A stretch of 64,000 nucleotides of DNA, from positions 16,674,948-16,738,947 of the forward strand of contig OU612071.1 in the NCBI GenBank assembly GCA_914767715.1, read 5' to 3'. The stretch is from Membranipora membranacea. Its lineage: Eukaryota; Bryozoa; Gymnolaemata; Cheilostomatida; Membraniporidae. The translations under genes were made by a program, and so were the position numbers. Of the stretch, positions 26,956-40,316 are shown piece after piece. Positions within the stretch are counted from its first letter, which is position 1. Each line of letters starts with the position of its first letter. Below the pieces are notes generated by a model. The model saw only the letters and a list, made by a program, of their open reading frames with translations, was not told the origin of the DNA and ran no database searches.

Positions 26956-29900
26956 ACCTCAAAACAGAGTTTCAAGCGTTTCTTAGCGAGTAAAGATTTC
27001 TGCCCAATTAATGGTTAATGTCCCCAGAACCGAACCTATCGATTTTTGTCGATTTCTTGCAAAACTCTTCGATAGAATACGCATCGTCACAGGGAGCTAA
27101 TATTTTATATGAGATATAGGGACGTCATTGTGAACCTCAAAACAGAGTTTCAAGCGTTTCTAAGCGACTATAGAATTCTGCCCAATTGTTGGCTAATTTC
27201 CCCAGGACCGTACCTATCGATTTTTGTCGATTTCTTGTAGATTACATCTATTGAATACGCATCATCACAGAGAGCTAATATTTTATATGAGATATGGGGA
27301 CGTCATTGCGAACCTCAAAACAGAGTTTCAAGCGTTTCTAAGCGAGTAAAGATTTTTTCCTAATTAATGGCTAATTTCCCCATGACCGTACCTATCGATT
27401 TTTGTCGATTCCTTGCAAATTACCCCTATAGAATACGCTTCGTCACAGGGAGCTAATATTTTATATGAGATATAGGGACGTCATCGTGAACCTCAAAACA
27501 GAGTTTCAAGCGGTTCTAAGCGACTATAGAATTCTGCCAAATTATTGGCTAATTTCCCCAGGACCGTACCTATCGATTTTTGTCGATTTCTTGTAAATTA
27601 CCTCTATTGAATACGCATCATCACAGGGAGCTAATATTTTATATGAGATATGGGGACGTCATTGCGAACCTCAAAACAGAGTTTCAAGCGTTTCTAAGCG
27701 ACTATAGAATTCTGCCCAAATATAGGCTAATTTCCCCTGGACCGTACCTATTGATTTTTGTCAATTTCTTGCAAATTACCTCTATTGAATACGCATCGTC
27801 ACAGGGAGCTAATATTTTATATGAGATATAGGGACGTCATTGCGAACCTCAAAACAGAGTTTCAAGCGTTTCTTAGCGAGTAAAGATTTCTGCCCAAATA
27901 TTGGCTAATTTCCCCAGGACCGTACCTATCGATTTTTGTCGATTTCTTGCAAATGACCTCTATAGAATACGCATTGTCACAGGGAGCTAATATTTTATAT
28001 GAGATATAGGGACGTCATTGCGAACCTCAAAACAGAGTTTCAAGCGTTTCTTAGCGAGTAAAGATTTCTGCCCAATTAATGGCTAATTTTCCAAGGACCG
28101 GCCGGACCTATCGAATTTTGTCGATTTCTTGCAAATTACCTCTATTGAATACGCATCGTCACAGGGAGCTAATATTTTATATGAGATATAGGGACGTCAT
28201 TGCAAACCTCAAAACAGAGTTTCAAGCGTTTCTAAGCGTCTATAGAATTCTGCCCAAATATTGGCTAATTTCCCCAGGACCGTACCTATCGATTTTTGTC
28301 GATTTCTTGCAAATTACCTCTATTGAATACGCATCGTCACAGGGAGCTAATATTTTATATGAGATATAGGGACGTCATTGCGAACCTCAAAACAGAGTTT
28401 CAAGCGTTTCTTAGCGAGTATAGATTTCTGCCCAATTAATGGCTAATTTCCCCAGGACCGGACCTATCGATTTTTGTCGATTTCTTGCAAAACTCTTCGA
28501 TAGAATACGCATCGTCACAGGGAGCTAATATTTTATATGAGATATAGGGACGTCATTGCGAACCTTAAAACAGAGTTTCAAGCGTTTCTAAGCGACTATA
28601 GAATTCTTCCCAAATATTGGCTAATTTCCCCAGGACCGTACCTATTGATTTTTGTCGATTTCTTGCAAATTACCTCTATAATACACGCATCGTCACAGGG
28701 AGCTAATATTTTATATGAGATATAGGGACGTCATTGCGAACCTCAAAACAGAGTTTCAAGCGTTTCTAAGCGACTATAGAATTCTGCCCAAATATTGGCT
28801 AATTTCCCCTGGACCGTACATATTGATTTTTGTCGATTTCTTGCAAATTACCTCTATTGAATACGCATCGTCACAGGGAGCTAATATTTTATATGAGATA
28901 TAGGGACGTCATTGCAAACCTCAAACCTGAGTTTCAAGCGTTTCTTAGCGAGTAAAGATTTCTGCCCAATTAATGGCTAATTTCCCCAGGACCGTACCTA
29001 TTGATTTTTGTCGATTTCTTGCAAATTACCTCTATTGAATACGCATCATCAAAGGGAGCCAATATTTTATATGAGATATAGGGACGTCATTGCGAACCTC
29101 AAAACAGAGTTTCAAGCGTTTCTAAGCGTCTATAGAATTCTGCCCAAATATTGGCTAATTTCCCCAGGACCGTACCTATCGATTTTTGTCGATTTTTTGC
29201 AAATTACCTCTATTGAATACGCATCGTCACAGGGAGCTATTATTTTATATGAGATATAGGGACGTCATTGCGAACCTCAAAACAGAGTTTCAAGCGTTTC
29301 TTAGCGAGTAAAGATTTCTGCCCAATTAATGGCTAATTTCCCCAGGACCGGACCTATCGATTTTTGTCGATTTCTTGCAAAACTCTTCGATAGAATACGG
29401 ATCGTCACAGGAAGCTAATATTTTATATGAGATCTTGGGACATCATTGCGAACCTCAAAACAGAGTTTCAAGCGTTTCTAAGTGACTATAGAATTCTGCC
29501 CATTTATTGGCTAATTTCTCCAGGACCGTACCTATCGATTTTTGTCGATTTCTTGCAAAATACCTCGATAGAATACGCATCGTCACAGGGAGCTAACATT
29601 ATATATGAGATATAGGGACGTCATTGCGAACCTCATAACAGACTTCAAAGCATTTCTAAGCGAGTAAAGAATTCTGCCCAATTATTGGATAATTTCCCCA
29701 GGACCGTACCTATCGATTTTTGTCGATTTCTTTCAAAATACCTCGATAGAATATGCATCGTCACAGGGAGCTAATATTTTTTATTAGATATAGGGACTTC
29801 ATTGCGATCCTCAAAACAGAGTTTCAAGTGTTTCTAAGCTAGCAAAGAATTCTGCACAATTATTGGCTAATTTCCCCAGGACCGTACCTATCGATTTTTA

Positions 29901-30199
29901 TCGATTTCTTGCAAAATACCTAGATAGAAAACGCATCGTCACAGGGAGCTAATATTTTAGATGAGATATAGAGACGTCATTGCGAGCCTCAAAACAGAGT
30001 TTCAAGCGTTTCTAAGCTAGTAAAGAATTCTGCCCAATTATTGGCTAGTTTCCCCAGGACCGTACTTATCGATTTTTGTCGATTTCTTGCAAAATACCTA
30101 GATAGAAAACGCATCGTCACAGGGAGCTAATATTTTAGATGAGATATAGGGACGTCATTGCGAACTTCAAAACAGAGTTTCAAGCGTTTCTAAGCGAAT

Positions 30200-31450
30200 A
30201 AAAATTTCTGCACAATTATTGGCTAGTTTCCCCAGGACCGTACCTATCGATCTTTGTCGATCTCTTGCTAAATACCTCGATAGAATACGCATCGTCACAG
30301 GGAGCTAATATATTATATGAGATATTGGGATGTCATTGGGAACCTCAAAACAGAGTTTCAAGTGTTTCTAAGTGACTATAGAATTCTGCCCAATTATTGG
30401 CTCATTTCTCTACGACCGTCCCTATCGATTTTTGTCGATTTCTTGCAAAATACCTCGATAGAATACGCAGCGTCACAGGGAGCCAATATTTTATATGAGA
30501 TATAGGAACGTCAATGCGAACTTAAAAACAGAGATTCAAGCGTTTCTAAGCTAGTAAAGAATTCTGCCCAATTATTGGCTAATTTCCCCAGGACCGTACC
30601 TATCGGTTTTTGTCGATTTCTTGCAAAATACCTAGATAGAAAACGCATCGTCACAGGGAGCTAATATTTTAGATGAGATATAGGGACGTCATTGCAAACT
30701 TCAAAACAGATTTTCAAGCGTTTCTAAGCTAGTAAAGAATTCTGCCCAATTATTTGCTAATTTCCCAAGGACCGTGCCTATCGATTTTTGTCGAGTTCTT
30801 GCAAAATACCTCGATAGAATACGCATCCTCACAGGGAGCTAATATTTTATATGAGATCTAGGAACGTCATTGCGAACCTCATGACAGACTTTCAAGCATT
30901 TCTAAGCGAGTAAAGAATTCTGCCCAATTATTGGCTAGTTTCCCCTGGACCGTACCTATCGATTTTTGTCGATTTCTTGCAAAACTCTTCGATAGAAAAC
31001 GCATCGTCACAGGGAGCTAATATTTTAGATGAGATATAGGGATGTCATTGCGAACTTCAAAACAGAGTTTCAAGCGTTTGCAAGCTAGTAAAGAATTCTG
31101 CCAAATTATTGGCTAATTTTCCCTGGACCGTACCAATCAATTTTTCTCGATTTCTTGCAACATACCTAGATAGAAAACGCATCGTCACAGGGAGCTAATA
31201 TTTTAGATGAGATATAGGGACGTCATTGCGAACTTCAAAACAGAGTTTCAAGCGTTTCTAAGCGAATAAAAATTTCTGCCCAATTATTGGCTCATTTCTC
31301 AGGGACAGTCCCTATCGATTTTTGTCGATTTCTTGCAAAATACCTCGATAGAATACGCATCGTCACAGGGAGCTAATATTTTATATGAGATATAGGATTG
31401 TCATTGCGAACTTAAAAACAGAGTTTCAAGTGTTTTTAAGCTAGTAAAGA
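30200..31450 (+). repeat. Edge-domain block, copied at +4253
   Basis: Matches about 34,450-35,570. Shared variants are GATCTTTGTCGATCTCTTGC, CGCAGCGTCACAGGGAGCC, TCGAGTTCTTGC and TTTTTCTCGATTTC. The offset is 24 monomers minus 19 bp, as expected if one 159-bp monomer lies between. Confidence 0.85.
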
Positions 31451-32950
31451 GTTCTGCCCAATTATTGGCTAATTTCCCCAGGACCGTACCCATCAATTTT
31501 TGTCGATTTCTTGCAAAATACCTAGATAGAAAACACATCGTCACAGGGAGCTAATATATTAGATGAGATATAGAGACGTCATTGCGAACCTCAAAACAGA
31601 GTTTCAAGCGTTTCTAAGCTAGTAAAGAATTCTGCCCAATTATTGGCTAATTTCCCCAGGACCGTACCTATCGGTTTTTGTCGATTTCTTGCAAAATACC
31701 TAGATAAAAACGCATCGTCACAGGGAGCTAATGTTTTAGATGAGATATAGGGACGTCATCGCGAACTTCAAAACAGATTTTCAAGCGTTTCTAAGTGATT
31801 ATTGGCTAGTTTCTCCAGGACCGTACCTATCGATTTTTGTCGATTTCTTGCAAAATACCTCGATAGAATACGGATCGTCACAGGAAGCTAATATTTCATA
31901 TGAGATATAAGGAGGTCATTGCGAACCTCAAAGCAGAGTTTCAAGCGTTTCTAAGCGAATAAAAAGTTCTGCCCATTTTTTGGCTAATTTCTCCAGGACA
32001 GTACCTATCGATATTTGTCGATTTCTTGCAAAATACCTCGATAGAATATGCATCGTCACAGGGAGCTAACATTATATATGAGATATAGGGACATCATTGC
32101 GAACCTCAAAACAGACTTTCAAGCATTTCTAAGCGAGTAAAGAATTCTGCCCAATTATTGGCTAATTTTCCCAGGACCGTACCTATCGATTTTTGTCGAT
32201 TTCTTGCCAAATACCTCGATAGAAAAAGCATCGTCACAGGGAGCTAATATTTTAGATGAGATATAGGGACGTCATTGCGAACTTCAAAACAGAGTTTCAA
32301 GGGTTTCTAAGTGATTATAGAATTCTGCCCAATTATCGGCTAATTTCTCCAGGACCGTCCCTATCGATTTTTGTCGATTTCTTGCAAAATTCCTAGATAG
32401 AAAACGCATCGTCACAGGGAGCTAATTTTTTAGATGAGATATAGGGACGTCATTGCGAACCTCAAAACAGAGTTTCAAGCGTTTCTAAGTGATTATAGAA
32501 TTCTGCCCAATTATTGGCTAATTTCTCCAGGACCGTACCTATCGATTTTTGTCAATTTCTTTCAAAACACCTCAATAGATTACGCATCGTCACAGGGAGC
32601 TAATATTTTAGATGAGATATAGGGACGTCATTGCGAACTTCAAAACAGATTTTCAAGCGTTTCTAAGCTAGTAAAGAATTCTGCCCAATTATTGGCTAAT
32701 TTCCCAAGGACCGTGCCTATCGATTTTTGTCGATTTCTTGCAAAATCCCTCGATAGAATACGGATCGTCACAGGAAGCTAATATTTTATATGAGATCTAG
32801 GGACGTCATTGCGAACCTCAAAACAGACTTTCAAGCATTTCTATGCGAGTAAAGAATTCTGCCCAATTATTGGCTAATTTCCCCAGGACCGTACCTATCG
32901 ATTTTTGTCGATTTCTTTCAAAATACCTCGATAGAATATGCATCGTCACA
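31290..32950 (+). repeat. Edge-domain block, copied at +4590
   Basis: Matches about 35,880-37,540. Shared variants are CTCAGGGACAGTCCC, TATAGGATTGTCATTGCG, GAAAACACATCGTC, AAGGAGGTCATTGCG and AGAAAAAGCATCGTC. Confidence 0.85.
31660..31820 (+). repeat. Short (159-bp) satellite monomer variant
   Basis: Relative to its neighbours this monomer lacks 18 bp (AGTGATT runs straight into ATTGGCTA) and 1 bp in TAGATAAAAACGC. The same double deletion recurs near 35.6, 36.3 and 39.15 kb, so all four descend from one deleted ancestor spread by block duplication. Confidence 0.8.
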
Positions 32951-33330
32951 GGGAGCTAATATTTTTTATTAGATATAGGGACTTCATTTCGATCGTCAAA
33001 ACAGAGTTTCAAGCGTTTCTAAGCTAGCAAAGAATTCTGCACAATTATTGGCTAATTTCCCCAGGACCGTACCTATCGATTTTTGTTGATTTCTTGCAAA
33101 ATACCTAGATAGAAAACGCATCGTCACAGGGAGCTAATATTTTAGATGAGATATAGAGACGTCATTGCGAGCCTCAAAACAGAGTTTCAAGCGTTTCTAA
33201 GCTAGTAAAGAATTCCGCCCAATTATTGGCTAGTTTCCCCAGGACCGTACCTATCGATTTTTGTCGATTTCTTGCAAAATTCCTAGATAGAAAACGCATC
33301 GTCACAGGGAGCTAATATTTTAGATGAGAT
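32260..33330 (+). repeat. Six-monomer edge-domain duplication (+1068)
   Basis: Repeats directly at about 33,328-34,400. Both copies carry the AGTGATTATAGAATTC monomers, TCAATTTCTTTCAAAACACC and TTTTTTATTAGATATAGGG. The offset is exactly six monomers, so this is a recent tandem doubling. Confidence 0.85.
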
Positions 33331-35950
33331 ATAGGGACGTCATTGCGAACTTCAAAACAGAGTTTCAAGCGTTTCTAAGTGATTATAGAATTCTGCCCAA
33401 TTATCGGCTAATTTCTCCAGGACCGTCCCTATCGATTTTTGTCGATTTCTTGCAAAATTCCTAGATAGAAAACGCATCGTCACAGGGAGCTAATTTTTTA
33501 GATGAGATATAGGGACGTCATTGCGAACCTCAAAACAGAGTTTCAAGCGTTTCTAAGTGATTATAGAATTCTGCCCAATTATTGGCTAATTTCTCCAGGA
33601 CCGTACCTATCGATTTTTGTCAATTTCTTTCAAAACACCTCAATAGATTACGCATCGTCACAGGGAGCTAATATTTTAGATGAGATATAGGGACGTCATT
33701 GCGAACTTCAAAACAGATTTTCAAGCGTTTCTAAGCTAGTAAAGAATTCTGCCCAATTATTGGCTAATTTCCCAAGGACCGTGCCTATCGATTTTTGTCG
33801 ATTTCTTGCAAAATCCCTCGATAGAATACGGATCGTCACAGGAAGCTAATATTTTATATGAGATCTAGGGACGTCATTGCGAACCTCAAAACAGACTTTC
33901 AAGCATTTCTATGCGAGTAAAGAATTCTGCCCAATTATTGGCTAATTTCCCCAGGACCGTACCTATCGATTTTTGTCGATTTCTTTCAAAATACCTCGAT
34001 AGAATATGCATCGTCACAGGGAGCTAATATTTTTTATTAGATATAGGGACTTCATTTCGATCGTCAAAACAGAGTTTCAAGCGTTTCTAAGCTAGCAAAG
34101 AATTCTGCACAATTATTGGCTAATTTCCCCAGGACCGTACCTATCGATTTTTGTTGATTTCTTGCAAAATACCTAGATAGAAAACGCATCGTCACAGGGA
34201 GCTAATATTTTAGATGAGATATAGAGACGTCATTGCGAGCCTCAAAACAGAGTTTCAAGCGTTTCTAAGCTAGTAAAGAATTCCGCCCAATTATTGGCTA
34301 GTTTCCCCAGGACCGTACCTATCGATTTTTGTCGATTTCTTGCAAAATTCCTAGATAGAAAACGCATCGTCACAGGGAGCTAATATTTTAGATGAGATAT
34401 AGGGACGTCATTGCGAACTTCAAAACAGAGTTTCAAGCGTTTCTAAGCGAATAAAAATTTCTGCACAATTATTGGCTAGTTTCCCCAGGACCGTACCTAT
34501 CGATCTTTGTCGATCTCTTGCTAAATACCTCGATAGAATACGCATCGTCACAGGGAGCTAATATATTATATGAGATATTGGGACGTCATTGCGAACCTCA
34601 AAACAGAGTTTCAAGTGTTTCTAAGTGACTATAGAATTCTGCCCAATTATTGGCTCATTTCTCTAGGACCGTCCCTATCGATTTTTGTCGATTTCTTGCA
34701 AAATACCTCGATAGAATACGCAGCGTCACAGGGAGCCAATATTTTATATGAGATATAGGAGCGTCAATGCGAACTTAAAAACAGACATTCAAGCGTTTCT
34801 AAGCTAGTAAAGAATTCTGCCCAATTATTGGCTAATTTCCCCAGGACCGTACCTATCGGTTTTTGTCGATTTCTTGCAAAATACCTAGATAGAAAACGCA
34901 TCGTCACAGGGAGCTAATATTTTAGATGAGATATAGGGACGTCATTGCAAACTTCAAAACAGATTTTCAAGCGTTTCTAAGCTAGTAAAGAATTCTGCCC
35001 AATTATTTGCTAATTTCCCAAGGACCGTGCCTATCGATTTTTGTCGAGTTCTTGCAAAATACCTCGATAGAATACGCATCCTCACAGGGAGCTAATATTT
35101 TATATGAGATCTAGGGATGTCATTGCGAACCTCATGACAGACTTTCAAGCATTTCTAAGCGAGTAAAGAATTCTGCCCAATTATTGGCTAGTTTCCCCAG
35201 GACCGTACCTATCGATTTTTGTCGATTTCTTGCAAAACTCTTCGATAGAAAACGCATCGTCACAGGGAGCTAATATTTTAGATGAGATATAGGGATGTCA
35301 TTGCGAACTTCAAAACAGAGTTTCAAGCGTTTGCAAGCTAGTAAAGAATTCTGCCAAATTATTGGCTAATTTTCCCTGGACCGTACCAATCAATTTTTCT
35401 CGATTTCTTGCAAAATACCTAGATAGAAAACGCATCGTCACAGGGAGCTAATATTTTAGATGAGATATAGGGACGTCATTGCGAACTTCAAAACAGAGTT
35501 TCAAGCGTTTCTAAGCGAATAAAAATTTCTGCCCAATTATTGGCTCATTTCTCAGAGACAGTCCCTATCGATTTTTGTCGATTTCTTGCAAAATACCTCG
35601 ATAAAAACGCATCGTCACAGGGAGCTAATGTTTTAGATGAGATATAGGGACGTCATCGCGAACTTCAAAACAGATTTTCAAGCGTTTCTAAGTGATTATT
35701 GGCTAATTTCTCCAGGACCGTACCTATCGATTTTTGTCGATTTCTTTCAAAACACCTCGATGGATTACGCATCGTCACAGGGAGCTAGTATTTTATGTGA
35801 GATATAAGGACGTCATTGCGAACCTCAAAACAGAGTTTCAAGCGTTTCTAAGCGAATAAAAATTTCTGCCCAATTATTGGCTCATTTCTCAGGGACAGTC
35901 CCTATCGATTTTTGTCGATTTCTTGCAAAATACCTCGATAGAATACGCAT
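33300..35950 (+). repeat. Edge-domain block, copied at +3522
   Basis: Matches about 36,822-39,470 in the same monomer order. The offset is 20 monomers minus 38 bp, accounted for by two 159-bp monomers (near 35.6 and 36.3 kb). A shared private mark is GATGGATTACGCATCG with AGCTAGTATTTTATGTGAG at 35,760 and 39,282. Confidence 0.85.
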
Positions 35951-38900
35951 CGTCACAGGGAGCTAATATTTTATATGAGATATAGGATTGTCATTGCGAA
36001 CTTAAAAACAGAGTTTCAAGTGTTTTTAAGCTAGTAAAGAGTTCTGCCCAATTATTGGCTAATTTCCCCAGGACCGTACCCATCAATTTTTGTCGATTTC
36101 TTGCAAAATACCTAGATAGAAAACACATCGTCACAGGGAGCTAATATATTAGATGAGATATAGAGACGTCATTGCGAACCTCAAAACAGAGTTTCAAGCG
36201 TTTCTAAGCTAGTAAAGAATTCTGCCCAATTATTGGCTAATTTCCCCAGGACCGTACCTATCGGTTTTTGTCGATTTCTTGCAAAATACCTAGATAAAAA
36301 CGCATCGTCACAGGGAGCTAATGTTTTAGATGAGATATAGGGACGTCATCGCGAACTTCAAAACAGATTTTCAAGCGTTTCTAAGTGATTATTGGCTAGT
36401 TTCTCCAGGACCGTACCTATCGATTTTTGTCGATTTCTTGCAAAATACCTCGATAGAATACGGATCGTCACAGGAAGCTAATATTTCATATGAGATATAA
36501 GGAGGTCATTGCGAACCTCAAAGCAGAGTTTCAAGCGTTTCTAAGCGAATAAAAAGTTCTGCCCATTTTTTGGCTAATTTCTCCAGGACAGTACCTATCG
36601 ATATTTGTCGATTTCTTGCAAAATACCTCGATAGAATATGCATCGTCACAGGGAGCTAACATTATATATGAGATATAGGGACATCATTGCGAACCTCAAA
36701 ACAGACTTTCAAGCATTTCTAAGCGAGTAAAGAATTCTGCCCAATTATTGGCTAATTTTCCCAGGACCGTACCTATCGATTTTTGTCGATTTCTTGCCAA
36801 ATACCTAGATAGAAAAAGCATCGTCACAGGGAGCTAATATTTTAGATGAGATATAGGGACGTCATTGCGAACTTCAAAACAGAGTTTCAAGGGTTTCTAA
36901 GTGATTATAGAATTCTGCCCAATTATCGGCTAATTTCTCCAGGACCGTCCCTATCGATTTTTGTCGATTTCTTGCAAAATTCCTAGATAGAAAACGCATC
37001 GTCACAGGGAGCTAATTTTTTAGATGAGATATAGGGACGTCATTGCGAACCTCAAAACAGAGTTTCAAGCGTTTCTAAGTGATTATAGAATTCTGCCCAA
37101 TTATTGGCTAATTTCTCCAGGACCGTACCTATCGATTTTTGTCAATTTCTTTCAAAACACCTCAATAGATTACGCATCGTCACAGGGAGCTAATATTTTA
37201 GATGAGATATAGGGACGTCATTGCGAACTTCAAAACAGATTTTCAAGCGTTTCTAAGCTAGTAAAGAATTCTGCCCAATTATTGGCTAATTTCCCAAGGA
37301 CCGTGCCTATCGATTTTTGTCGATTTCTTGCAAAATCCCTCGATAGAATACGGATCGTCACAGGAAGCTAATATTTTATATGAGATCTAGGGACGTCATT
37401 GCGAACCTCAAAACAGACTTTCAAGCATTTCTAAGCGAGTAAAGAATTCTGCCCAATTATTGGCTAATTTCCCCAGGACCGTACCTATCGATTTTTGTCG
37501 ATTTCTTTCAAAATACCTCGATAGAATATGCATCGTCACAGGGAGCTAATATTTTCTATTAGATATAGGGACTTCATTTCGATCGTCAAAACAGAGTTTC
37601 AAGCGTTTCTAAGCTAGCAAAGAATTCTGCACAATTATTGGCTAATTTCCCCAGGACCGTACCTATCGATTTTTGTTGATTTCTTGCAAAATACCTAGAT
37701 AGAAAACGCATCGTCACAGGGAGCTAATATTTTAGATGAGATATAGAGACGTCATTGCGAGCCTCAAAACAGAGTTTCAAGCGTTTCTAAGCTAGTAAAG
37801 AATTCCGCCCAATTATTGGCTAGTTTCCCCAGGACCGTACCTATCGATTTTTGTCGATTTCTTGCAAAATTCCTAGATAGAAAACGCATCGTCACAGGGA
37901 GCTAATATTTTAGATGAGATATAGGGACGTCATTGCGAACTTCAAAACAGAGTTTCAAGCGTTTCTAAGCGAATAAAAATTTCTGCACAATTATTGGCTA
38001 GTTTCCCCAGGACCGTACCTATCGATCTTTGTCGATCTCTTGCTAAATACCTCGATAGAATACGCATCGTCACAGGGAGCTAATATATTATATGAGATAT
38101 TGGGACGTCATTGCGAACCTCAAAACAGAGTTTCAAGTGTTTCTAAGTGACTATAGAATTCTGCCCAATTATTGGCTCATTTCTCTAGGACCGTCCCTAT
38201 CGATTTTTGTCGATTTCTTGCAAAATACCTCGATAGAATACGCAGCGTCACAGGGAGCCAATATTTTATATGAGATATAGGAACGTCAATGCGAACTTAA
38301 AAACAGACATTCAAGCGTTTCTAAGCTAGTAAAGAATTCTGCCCAATTATTGGCTAATTTCCCCAGGACCGTACCTATCGGTTTTTGTCGATTTCTTGCA
38401 AAATACCTAGATAGAAAACGCATCGTCACAGGGAGCTAATATTTTAGATGAGATATAGGGACGTCATTGCAAACTTCAAAACAGATTTTCAAGCGTTTCT
38501 AAGCTAGTAAAGAATTCTGCCCAATTATTTGCTAATTTCCCAAGGACCGTGCCTATCGATTTTTGTCGAGTTCTTGCAAAATACCTCGATAGAATACGCA
38601 TCCTCACAGGGAGCTAATATTTTATATGAGATCTAGGGATGTCATTGCGAACCTCATGACAGACTTTCAAGCATTTCTAAGCGAGTAAAGAATTCTGCCC
38701 AATTATTGGCTAGTTTCCCCAGGACCGTACCTATCGATTTTTGTCGATTTCTTGCAAAACTCTTCGATAGAAAACGCATCGTCACAGGGAGCTAATATTT
38801 TAGATGAGATATAGGGATGTCATTGCGAACTTCAAAACAGAGTTTCAAGCGTTTGCAAGCTAGTAAAGAATTCTGCCAAATTATTGGCTAATTTTCCCTG

Positions 38901-39550
38901 GACCGTACCAATCAATTTTTCTCGATTTCTTGCAAAATACCTAGATAGAAAACGCATCGTCACAGGGAGCTAATATTTTAGATGAGATATAGGGACGTCA
39001 TTGCGAACTTCAAAACAGAGTTTCAAGCGTTTCTAAGCGAATAAAAATTTCTGCCCAATTATTGGCTCATTTCTCAGAGACAGTCCCTATCGATTTTTGT
39101 CGATTTCTTGCAAAATACCTCGATAAAAACGCATCGTCACAGGGAGCTAATGTTTTAGATGAGATATAGGGACGTCATCGCGAACTTCAAAACAGATTTT
39201 CAAGCGTTTCTAAGTGATTATTGGCTAATTTCTCCAGGACCGTACCTATCGATTTTTGTCGATTTCTTTCAAAACACCTCGATGGATTACGCATCGTCAC
39301 AGGGAGCTAGTATTTTATGTGAGATATAAGGACGTCATTGCGAACCTCAAAACAGAGTTTCAAGCGTTTCTAAGCGAATAAAAAATTCTGCACAATTATT
39401 GGCTAGTTTCCCCAGGACCGTACCTATCGATCTTTGTCGATTTCTTGCTAAATACCTCGATAGAATACGCATCGTCACAGGGAGCTAATATATTATATGA
39501 GATATTGGGACGTCATTGCGAACCTCAAAACAGAGTTTCAAGCATTTCTA

Positions 39551-40316
39551 GTGTTATTATTAAGTCAATGGTTGTAAGTAACCTTGATTTAGGATTGACT
39601 AGAGCAAGTATTAGAGCTTGATTGGTGTGGTGGAAAACCACCAGTCATGGGTGTTCTGGATAGGCAGGCATTATTACTGAACTCCAGTAAGGGTAGTGCA
39701 GCACCAGGGTCGACAATGTAATAACATTTTAATTCCTACAAGTAGATTGTGATAGGAAAGAACAATTCAGGGCAAAGTACCACTCTGTAGCAATAACCAG
39801 CACAAAAAATGAATGGTTGAACTGCTTTTGATTCACACTCTCACAGCACCCAACAGAAGATCACATCAAAACGTATATTTATTTACTAACTTATAGAAAA
39901 AGTGTTGTATATTTGCAATCATTATTTTTGTGTATTTTTGTGCCATAAATGCATTTAGGAATGATAAAACTTTTTTGTGAATAGATTCGGTGATTTCCCT
40001 GTTCCCTTGTGAGATACAAAACAGCTGCACAATTCTCTACATGTGAATGTTATCAAACACAAGGGAGACAACTGGTGTTTAGCGCAGTTCCAGTTTTGTA
40101 CATGAAAAGTGGCCACATACTATTATAAATATAATAACTATACAAATATATACTTGAGAATTTACCTGTACTGATATTATTAGCAAATGCAGCTGTCGAT
40201 ACTGTAACTTATTAGGATATGTACTGACGACCTACGCAAAAGAATATTATACTACTAACTGCCTAAAAAACAAAGGTTCAAACACATAACTTGCAAACGC
40301 TGCTACCGATGCATGG
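39551..40316. other. Satellite right flank, no gene seen
   Basis: First non-satellite DNA. It contains the short palindrome GGTGGAAAACCACC near 39,630 and then AT-rich sequence. From 39,971 to 40,096 it holds one copy of a diverged direct repeat whose partner is 49,131-49,256. That copy includes GGGAGACAAC at 40,063 and AGCGCAGTTCCAGTT at 40,081. I see no coding signal. Confidence 0.7.

Larger units (their letters stand above)
1..29400 (+). repeat. 178-bp tandem satellite array, homogeneous domain
   Basis: Head-to-tail monomers of 178 bp, seen for example from the recurring GGGACGTCATTGCGAACCTC at about 67, 245, 423 and so on. All copies have the same orientation and the array continues past the left edge. 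Most monomers differ from one another at only a few positions. Three common variants of one segment are seen: GACTATAGAATTCTGCCC followed by AAATATTGG, GAGTAAAGATTTCTGCCC followed by AATTAATGG, and a form with TTCTTCCTAATTAATGG. A second variable site is AAATTACCTC, AAACTCTTCG or AAGTTCTTCG. The period is 3x59+1, so every reading frame shifts at each monomer and the 60-115 residue open frames are satellite by-products, not genes. Nucleosome-scale length and size suggest a centromeric or pericentromeric satellite, which is inference; no centromere mark is visible in sequence alone. Confidence 0.97.
29400..39550 (+). repeat. 178-bp satellite array, diverged edge domain
   Basis: Same monomer, period and orientation as the left domain, but a distinct subfamily. 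Monomers typically carry AAAATACCTAGATAGAAAAC or AAAATACCTCGATAGAATAC, TTTAGATGAGATATAGGG, GAACTTCAAAACAG and AGCTAGTAAAGAATTCTGCC. Adjacent monomers differ more from one another than in the left domain, yet kilobase blocks of them are duplicated almost exactly. Four monomers are short (159 bp). The array stops inside a monomer at about 39,550, right after TTTCAAGCATTTCTA, and I see no further monomers to the right. A more diverged edge next to a homogeneous core is typical of large animal satellite arrays. Confidence 0.95.

Noticed and set aside
29380-29410. CENP-B box in satellite monomers
   Set aside because: TTCGATAGAATACGGATC comes near the NTTCGNNNNANNCGGGN consensus, but the spacing is one base too long and the last G differs. 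Most monomers have ACGCATC there.
1-39550. Dozens of 60-160 residue open frames in the satellite (MRYRDVIANLKTEFQAFLSD type)
   Set aside because: They arise from one low-stop frame of the monomer and shift frame at every 178-bp period. Every monomer has the same chance frame, with no start context or codon bias.
1-39550. CRISPR array
   Set aside because: The repeats are contiguous 178-bp monomers without unique spacers, in eukaryotic DNA.
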